Part shown: positions 13,750 through 19,264 of the stretch, piece after piece
How the letters are laid out: every line of letters begins with the position of its first letter
Numbering within the stretch: the stretch's first letter is position 1
Assembly: GCA_030830415.1 (NCBI GenBank)
Contig: JAURNB010000191.1
Span: 1-19,264 of the forward strand
DNA length: 19,264 bases
Source of the DNA: Acidimicrobiales bacterium
GTDB taxonomy: Bacteria > Actinomycetota > Acidimicrobiia > Acidimicrobiales > Ilumatobacteraceae
Reading direction: 5' to 3'
Translations under genes and position numbers: made by a program
Notes under the pieces: generated by a model
Databases searched by the model: none
Seen by the model: the letters and a program-made list of their open reading frames with translations, nothing else
What the model was told of the DNA's origin: nothing

Positions 13750-16700
13750 TTACTGCTTCACTAACGAGAGTTGAACGTTTACCTGCTCTTTATCGTGCTG
13801 CAGGTAGACCACATTGCTCTCCCAGCCGTACCAGGTGGGGCATGAACCTACGCGGGCCGCAGCAATGTGCTTTGCCTTCACGGTGGAGAAATCAATGGAC
13901 CGATTATTGTCGCCTGCTGCGTCGTAGAGGGAGATACTGTCGTTGCTAAACCCGAAGTCTGAAGTAGCAACAATCCAGTTATAGCCCAGGTAATTTTCCG
14001 GCAGAATCACTCGCTCCACATACTTGCGCGTAGCACCAATCTGAAGTTTCCCATCGGGCGATGCGTCGAGTTGTACGCCATATTCACCAACAGTGTCATT
14101 TACTCCTGCTGGCGCTACATAAGGAACAGAAGCACGCACACCGGAAGCATTGACTTGTTCAACTGTCACCAAGCTCGTATCGGTAATGTTTCCCCCAACA
14201 GGAATGTCAAAGCGGAATCCCGACTTCATTCCCGTCACCACACCACGCACTAAAAGATCGGGCCGCTCACTCGAACTTCGTCCAGAGAACAACAATGCCC
14301 TGTTGTACTTCACTTCAATGGTGACTGATTCATCATCGGCAGTGTGCGCCCAACCAAACACGGTGAGCATTCCCTTCACCGGCTCACTATTCACGCGAAC
14401 CCCTGGCTTCGTTGGTGCGAAGGTGAGATAGTTCGACGACACTCCCCAGTTGCACGTATTCATACTGCGCAGGGTTGATACCTTTTCACTTCCACTTTGC
14501 GCAGGCACCGCATCAAGAGGCATTCCTTCACCGGGTTCAAGGCCATTGCGCAAGAACAGCATGTTGCCAAAGTTTTTTCCACCAATACGTTTCCACGGCG
14601 AATAATGACGCAAGAGATACTCACTAATGGCCCAATGCCGCACGGAATTGGATACATCATCCCATGCGTTCAACGCGTTATCCCAGCCGTACGACACCAC
14701 TTCGGGCTGTTGATTGCGCAGTGATGCAATGACTTCATTTTGCGCTACATCAGTTGACGCTTGCAATACATAGCTATACCGCGACAATGGCTTCTTGTTC
14801 AACAAGAAGTTGTACACCGTCGTCATGTTGCTGAAGTCGTAGATTTTTGCTTTGATACCAATATTTTGTGCGAGAAACATTCGCAACTGTCGATAGTTCT
14901 CTAAGAACTCGCCTTCTTGTGAATACCCCACTCGCGGAAACTCAGGCTTCTGAGCAGTCACAGGCTGCACTCGTGCTCCGGCGTTATGCACATGAGCATT
15001 GAAGACATCAGCAGTAGTCATGAAGGGAAACAACAAGGCCGCAGTGAGTACACCAAAGGCAACGGTATGCAACGAGGTTGTACGCTGCGTATGAGCAAAA
15101 GCCGCCTGCACGGAATCGCTGATAGTTCCCACCACTCGCGTCACAACATAAAACAGCAATGGCAGGCTCACAATGAGTGACTGCAAGAAGTGTGAGTCGG
15201 GCCGATTCAAGGTTTTCTGCATAAACAATAAGTTGCCAAGTGCCAAAGCAACAGCTACCCAGTCTTCGTTACGTAGTGCTCGATGCGAACGAATACGCCA
15301 CACCACAAACCACACCACGCTCAAAATGGCAAGGGATACCGCAAAGAGAACAATCCATTCTGTTCCCCACGCGAATTCAGCCATGTTTGGCCACCTGTTC
15401 AATGGCACGCCTGTTTCGATGTACCACTGGAAGGGGAAGATCCGCCACCAGTTGATGTACCCCTTTAATGCGCCGAAATGCCACAGCACTGCCGATGCCA
15501 CACCAATACTCACCGCTACACCACCTGCTGCATACACAGTGGATTGAAAGAGCGTGCGCAGTTCACTCAACGAATAGCGACGGCGCCTGAGTAACACCGC
15601 ATCGCGCAAAAATATCGTGGCGCATGCAGCTGCTGCAAAGACCACCATCTCTGAGCCAGCGATGACCGAATAAGTAAGCGCAACGCCGAAGAACAGTGCC
15701 CTCACCCAAGTGGTTTTGCGGACAAAGAGCAACACGCCCAGAGTGACGAGAGCAATGGAAGCAAAGCGATACACGAACAACATGGAATCGCCAGCAAGAA
15801 CTTTGGTAAACCCGCCCATCGCCGTGAAGGGAAACATCAATGTGAGAGCTAAGCCCACGAGTGCCATCCAGTAACGCGATGCCAAAGAAGCACACGCCAC
15901 GTAGATGGCCACCACCAAAAGCGGTATGAACAATATTTCCGTACCTGCGCTGAACCCCCAGTACGACGTGCCAAAGAGCCCAAAGCTCACCCGCGGTACA
16001 ACGGCAGCACCATAAAACCCAATGTTGAAAAAGAAGTCGCGCCACGGCACCCAGCCACTCTTCAGCAACCAACCACCATTAAGTGATTCGCCGTGGTGGA
16101 AAATATCGATGTAACCAATGGTGCTGGGTAAATGGCTAGTCCATACAAATAAAAACACTGGCACTACCACAAAGGCCAAGCGCTGGCGTTCCCGGCGCAC
16201 AAAGTTGCCCTTGCCCCACACCACATCGCTCACCACCAGCGCGACTACTGCTACAAGTACCACAGGCAATGGCAACCATGAAAACTCACGGCGTTCACCT
16301 GTGGACGCCACCAACATTTCCGTTGTGCTCGATACCCACCATGCTCCAACAAGAACAAAAACTGTGCCAAACAAGTTCACCGCGCTTAACGTGCGCCGCG
16401 CGAACTTTGACACTCCATAAATCAGTGCCATATATACAGCGGCACCGGCACCCAGAATCCACCAGCCATTCACGCTTTGGCGTCCTGCCGCCACCGCGCA
16501 CTCATAACCAAAAACTCCTGCCACTAACGCCACGCGCCAAAAATGCATTGCGCCAGCAACGGGCTCTTCTTCTTCAACCACACGTAGTGCAATGGTGTTG
16601 TCGGCTCCCACCATCTCGCGCATGCGTTCACTACGTACACACAACCGAGGAAGAACTAAATACGTTGCCAACACCACTGCAGGAAATAAAAACATCCATA

Positions 16701-18000
16701 ACAAAAAGACTTGCCAATACCTATCGAGGGGAAAGTTGTACACCAATGCGTATCCCATGCGATTGGTCATCGGCAGTGGCTTCTCGGGCCAAATGTTGGT
16801 AAACACGGTGGTCACACCTGCACCAACTCCCACTGCTATCAACATACGTACCGTGCGTTGGCGCAAGGTATTGATGAATGAAGCTGCCGGCAGTGCAGGA
16901 AGTTTGGCCTGTTGCACAGTTGACCGTGCAAACCACTTGTCTTTCAGCTTCAGCGCTGGGCGCTCGACTACATACCACGACAAGGCGGTGACCACGCCCG
17001 ACAACACCACACCAACAACAACACGCACACCTGAATTCCACGAAGCGCTATGCCGGAGCAACAGAACAAAAACGGGGAAGTGCCAGAGGTACAAGCCATA
17101 AGACACTTTGCCCACCGCACGCAGTGGCTTCACATCGAAGAGTCGTGCGCCACGCCATGTGCCTTCGGCAATGGCCAACACCATGCACCCCACACCTATT
17201 GCACCAAGCGTTAAGCCGCCTTTATATACATAGGCCTGCAAAGGGTTCGTGCGTGCAACCGTTGCCAACACGACCGCAAGGCCACCCCACGCCGCAATAT
17301 GTAATGCTCGAGCTCGCACCACTTGCCATTGAAAGAGAAATGCCACCAAACATCCTATGAGCAATGCATCAATCCGCGTATCGGTGCGCACAAATACATA
17401 TGCCCAGCCCACACCGCTATTCCATACCTGTATGCGGTACCACACCACCCACAACACGCCAAGTGCCAATGCAGCCACGCGCACTGATTGGCGTTTCCAG
17501 AGTGCAACCATGGCTAACAGCACCACTGGCCACACAATGTAAAACTGCTCTTCAATCGAGAGTGACCACAGGTGTCCAAACTCGGCAGCAAGTTGCGTTT
17601 CATCCCACACGCTGTGCCAGTTTTGGTAATAGAAAAGTGATGAACGCACTGTTGGCCACAAACTCGACCATGTTGAACCATCGAGTACCAACACAATGCT
17701 CACCACGCCAAGCATCACTACTAATGCCGGCATTAAACGCAGTGCACGGCGCCCATAAAAAGATCGCATGCGCACCGCACCACTCGACTCACGTTCATCG
17801 AGCAATAACGACGTAATGAGAAAACCACTCAATACAAAAAAGATGTCGACGCCGAAATAACCACCGCGCAAGAAATCGTCAAGCCACTGCGGCCCAAAAC
17901 CACCTGGCACTAATTCAAAGGAATGGCGCATGAGCACCAACAGCACTGCAATACCGCGCAAACCGTCGAGTGCCCCATTATGCGTTAAGCGACGAGCCAC
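13750..18000 (-). CDS. Giant fusion: acyltransferase-3 (OafA-like) plus GT-C-like membrane domain
   Basis: Very large membrane protein. Numbering is from TTG 18021 (1423 aa); GTG 18000, after GGGGGA, is the preferred start and gives 1416 aa. Residues 14-355 are an acyltransferase-3 domain: LDGLRGIAVLLVL, catalytic His33 in LMRHSFEL, FFVLSGFLITSLLL (61-74), LWSLSIEEQFYIVWP (151-165) and SYGLYLWHFPVFVL. Residues 388-570 are bridging helices. Residues about 583-1160 look like a GT-C glycosyltransferase: DIFHHGESLNGG (639-650) with a loop acidic residue, WVPWRDFFFNIGFYG, LNRPDSHFLQSL (938-949), then a soluble segment ending GNMLFLRNG. Residues 1185-1423 are a soluble beta-rich tail. The family AT3 protein is about 350-650 aa, so this is several times longer. 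It probably transfers an acyl group and a sugar on the outer face. The AT3 call is firm; GT-C is inferred. Confidence 0.88.
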   Translation of the reverse strand: MARRLTHNGALDGLRGIAVLLVLMRHSFELVPGGFGPQWLDDFLRGGYFGVDIFFVLSGFLITSLLLDERESSGAVRMRSFYGRRALRLMPALVVMLGVVSIVLVLDGSTWSSLWPTVRSSLFYYQNWHSVWDETQLAAEFGHLWSLSIEEQFYIVWPVVLLAMVALWKRQSVRVAALALGVLWVVWYRIQVWNSGVGWAYVFVRTDTRIDALLIGCLVAFLFQWQVVRARALHIAAWGGLAVVLATVARTNPLQAYVYKGGLTLGAIGVGCMVLAIAEGTWRGARLFDVKPLRAVGKVSYGLYLWHFPVFVLLLRHSASWNSGVRVVVGVVLSGVVTALSWYVVERPALKLKDKWFARSTVQQAKLPALPAASFINTLRQRTVRMLIAVGVGAGVTTVFTNIWPEKPLPMTNRMGYALVYNFPLDRYWQVFLLWMFLFPAVVLATYLVLPRLCVRSERMREMVGADNTIALRVVEEEEPVAGAMHFWRVALVAGVFGYECAVAAGRQSVNGWWILGAGAAVYMALIYGVSKFARRTLSAVNLFGTVFVLVGAWWVSSTTEMLVASTGERREFSWLPLPVVLVAVVALVVSDVVWGKGNFVRRERQRLAFVVVPVFLFVWTSHLPSTIGYIDIFHHGESLNGGWLLKSGWVPWRDFFFNIGFYGAAVVPRVSFGLFGTSYWGFSAGTEILFIPLLVVAIYVACASLASRYWMALVGLALTLMFPFTAMGGFTKVLAGDSMLFVYRFASIALVTLGVLLFVRKTTWVRALFFGVALTYSVIAGSEMVVFAAAACATIFLRDAVLLRRRRYSLSELRTLFQSTVYAAGGVAVSIGVASAVLWHFGALKGYINWWRIFPFQWYIETGVPLNRWPNMAEFAWGTEWIVLFAVSLAILSVVWFVVWRIRSHRALRNEDWVAVALALGNLLFMQKTLNRPDSHFLQSLIVSLPLLFYVVTRVVGTISDSVQAAFAHTQRTTSLHTVAFGVLTAALLFPFMTTADVFNAHVHNAGARVQPVTAQKPEFPRVGYSQEGEFLENYRQLRMFLAQNIGIKAKIYDFSNMTTVYNFLLNKKPLSRYSYVLQASTDVAQNEVIASLRNQQPEVVSYGWDNALNAWDDVSNSVRHWAISEYLLRHYSPWKRIGGKNFGNMLFLRNGLEPGEGMPLDAVPAQSGSEKVSTLRSMNTCNWGVSSNYLTFAPTKPGVRVNSEPVKGMLTVFGWAHTADDESVTIEVKYNRALLFSGRSSSERPDLLVRGVVTGMKSGFRFDIPVGGNITDTSLVTVEQVNASGVRASVPYVAPAGVNDTVGEYGVQLDASPDGKLQIGATRKYVERVILPENYLGYNWIVATSDFGFSNDSISLYDAAGDNNRSIDFSTVKAKHIAAARVGSCPTWYGWESNVVYLQHDKEQVNVQLSLVKQ

Positions 18001-18048
18001 ATTTCCCCCAGTAATTTGCAATCAGTGAACTATGCAAGGCTCGCCCTG

Positions 18049-18828
18049 CTAGTACACCCACACCCGTGCATCGAACTCAAGAACGCCTATTTCCCACAAC
18101 ATGTCCATTGCCGGAACACTCACCCGAATGCACCCGTGCGACGCGGGGTAAGCAGGTATGACTGCACTGCCATGAAACGCAATGCCACCGTCGAAATAAA
18201 TGGGGCGGTAAATGGGGCCCATGTCGCCATCCCACCAGCCATCGCTACGGCGGCGTTGCACACGAAACTTTCCTTCGCGTGTTAAAGCAACACCTTTCAG
18301 CATTTCTCCGGGTGAATTCGCATCGGGCTCTTCGTATGGCTTGTCGTTTCCAGTGGAAACGTTGAGTGCCATCACGGTGATGCCTTCACGCATCACAAAA
18401 GCCAACTGCTTCTTCTTGTCGACCTGAACAACATCACCCCGGCTTGCTTGGCCAGCAGCAGGAAACTGTGCCATTGCCAATGCTGCAGCGGTTTTCGCAT
18501 CAACACGCCCTGTAGCCGAAATGCCCACGTACTTTTGATACGCCATCACTGCTTGCTTTGTAGTGAGGTCGAACTTGCCATCGATGTTTTGCACCCAAAA
18601 CCCAAGGTCGGAGAGGCGCAGTTGAATCACCGCTGTATCGTTGCCATCTTTTTGGCCCACCGCCACCAGCGCAAAGGGGTACGGGACCAATTCCCGAGGA
18701 GCAGACACCACCACACCGGCTCGTTTGGCTCCATGGGCTACACCTGAAACACCCGCCACGCTCAGCACCGCGCAGGCCACCATGCCCATCGCGCTTCCGG
18801 CGCCCACAATATGACGAATGCGTTTCAT
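18049..18828 (-). CDS. Secreted L,D-transpeptidase with peptidoglycan-binding domain
   Basis: Envelope enzyme of the YkuD family that forms or exchanges peptidoglycan cross-links through a catalytic cysteine; 259 aa. A signal peptide occupies about 1-33 (basic MKRIRH, hydrophobic GMVACAVLSVAGVSGV, cut after AHG or AHGA). Residues 65-120 form a PG_binding_1 domain (QLRLSDLGFWVQNIDGKFD and TTKQAVMAYQKY). The catalytic domain runs from about 131 to 259, with His219 in AFHGS and SHGCIRV at 230-236, nucleophile Cys233, the standard HX-SHGCxR motif. A long insertion with a Trp-rich turn (RRSDGWWDGDMG) lies before the active-site His. It lies 9 bp after the small 2OG oxygenase stop and 48 bp before the acyltransferase fusion, hence in the envelope operon. 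No Shine-Dalgarno sequence is seen before the ATG. Confidence 0.95.
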   Translation of the reverse strand: MKRIRHIVGAGSAMGMVACAVLSVAGVSGVAHGAKRAGVVVSAPRELVPYPFALVAVGQKDGNDTAVIQLRLSDLGFWVQNIDGKFDLTTKQAVMAYQKYVGISATGRVDAKTAAALAMAQFPAAGQASRGDVVQVDKKKQLAFVMREGITVMALNVSTGNDKPYEEPDANSPGEMLKGVALTREGKFRVQRRRSDGWWDGDMGPIYRPIYFDGGIAFHGSAVIPAYPASHGCIRVSVPAMDMLWEIGVLEFDARVWVY

Positions 18829-18837
18829 AAGGTGTAT

Positions 18838-19264
18838 TTACCCTAGTTGCATCCCACCCATGTCAATGGGCAACTCACACCAAATGGTGAGGCTGTACTT
18901 CACCCCGCCCGTAATGGGCGCACTCGCATGGGGGTGGGTCACCAAACTTGGCCACGCCACCACTTCCCCCACCGCAAGACCGGCGTTCGTGACACCTTGG
19001 CGGGGAAACTCGAGCTCGGCACCCGTGTAGTTGTTGTTCAACTTCACGCTCATCGACACCTGCGCCACATCGTGGTGAATGCGCAAGCTTTCTTGCCCAC
19101 CCAACTCGTACTTAATAATGAAAGCGTCGTTGATGCCGTGGTAGTCGATATACCCCCACGCTTCTTTCAACTGCGGCCAGATGTATGCACCTACATGGTT
19201 TTGCATTGCCGCAAACACCACCGGGCTCAACTGCGCAATCGACACCTCATGGCCAGGCACTGGG
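18838..19264 (-). CDS. Small 2-oxoglutarate/Fe(II) oxygenase (5' partial)
   Basis: C-terminal part of a P4H-like 2OG-Fe(II) dioxygenase. The frame is open to the right window edge; a GTG at 19260 could start a 140-residue product but is probably internal, since part of the core fold is missing before it. Numbering from that GTG, iron ligands are His62-x-Asp64 (RIHHDVAQVS) and His109 (SLVTHPHAS), and Lys121 in GGVKYSL is the probable 2-oxoglutarate-binding residue. GAELEFPRQG (80-89) and AVGEVVAWPS (96-105) match the procollagen-lysine/P4H-type core. The stop is 9 bp before the L,D-transpeptidase ATG, so it should belong to the same transcript. It is clearly different in sequence from the second oxygenase at the other end of the operon. 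Substrate unknown; a protein or glycan target is possible. Confidence 0.82.
   Translation of the reverse strand, partial: PVPGHEVSIAQLSPVVFAAMQNHVGAYIWPQLKEAWGYIDYHGINDAFIIKYELGGQESLRIHHDVAQVSMSVKLNNNYTGAELEFPRQGVTNAGLAVGEVVAWPSLVTHPHASAPITGGVKYSLTIWCELPIDMGGMQLG

Noticed and set aside
15563..16072. A 169-codon minus-strand frame inside the acyltransferase fusion
   Set aside because: It is on the same strand in another frame, with a Cys/His/Arg-rich product; the main frame is continuous and has family motifs.

Overview
This window most likely comes from a planktonic member of the Actinobacteriota, probably an Acidimicrobiia-type lineage. The clues are moderate GC, very tight gene packing with 4-bp start/stop overlaps, frequent GTG starts, many genes without a clear Shine-Dalgarno sequence, an actinobacterial DUF2510 protein, and a single-polypeptide GT2-methyltransferase of the kind seen in Actinobacteria. 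The lineage is inferred from style and gene content, not from a phylogenetic marker. I found no insertion sequence, phage gene, CRISPR array or other clear mobile element. There is no gene-free stretch longer than about 100 bases.

Layout. Positions 1-1779 (+) hold the end of a BPD_transp_2-type ABC permease, translationally coupled to a Rieske oxygenase alpha subunit. Its stop codon lies inside the 3' end of a convergent tRNA-Ser(UGA) gene (1761-1845, -). Prephenate dehydratase pheA (-) lies just upstream of that tRNA. It is divergent, across only 38 bp, from larB-larC (+), the carboxylase and nickel-insertion steps of nickel-pincer nucleotide cofactor synthesis. larE and larA are not in the window. 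larC converges on a coiled-coil membrane protein built from ten 11-residue repeats, and the two stop codons share the palindrome CTAG. Upstream of that gene on the minus strand is a coupled disulfide pair: a BdbC/DsbB-like membrane protein and a membrane-anchored thioredoxin-fold protein with a CPHC active site.

Positions 6849-11415 (+) hold a 12-TM ABC permease and its ATPase (an orphan transporter, substrate unknown), a small DUF2510 protein, and a metallo-beta-lactamase-fold protein with a C-terminal Rieske domain.

Positions 11424-19264 (-) form a tightly packed apparent operon for the cell envelope. In transcription order it encodes a small 2-oxoglutarate/Fe(II) oxygenase (cut by the window edge), an L,D-transpeptidase, a 1416-1423-residue fusion of an acyltransferase-3 domain with a GT-C-like multispanning domain and a beta-rich tail, a GT2-methyltransferase fusion, and a second 2-oxoglutarate/Fe(II) oxygenase. 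The working model is inference: the GT2 enzyme makes a polyprenyl-phosphate sugar, the GT-C part uses it on the outer face, the acyltransferase part acylates the glycan, and the oxygenases hydroxylate an unknown substrate. This operon is the best candidate in the window for something undescribed.
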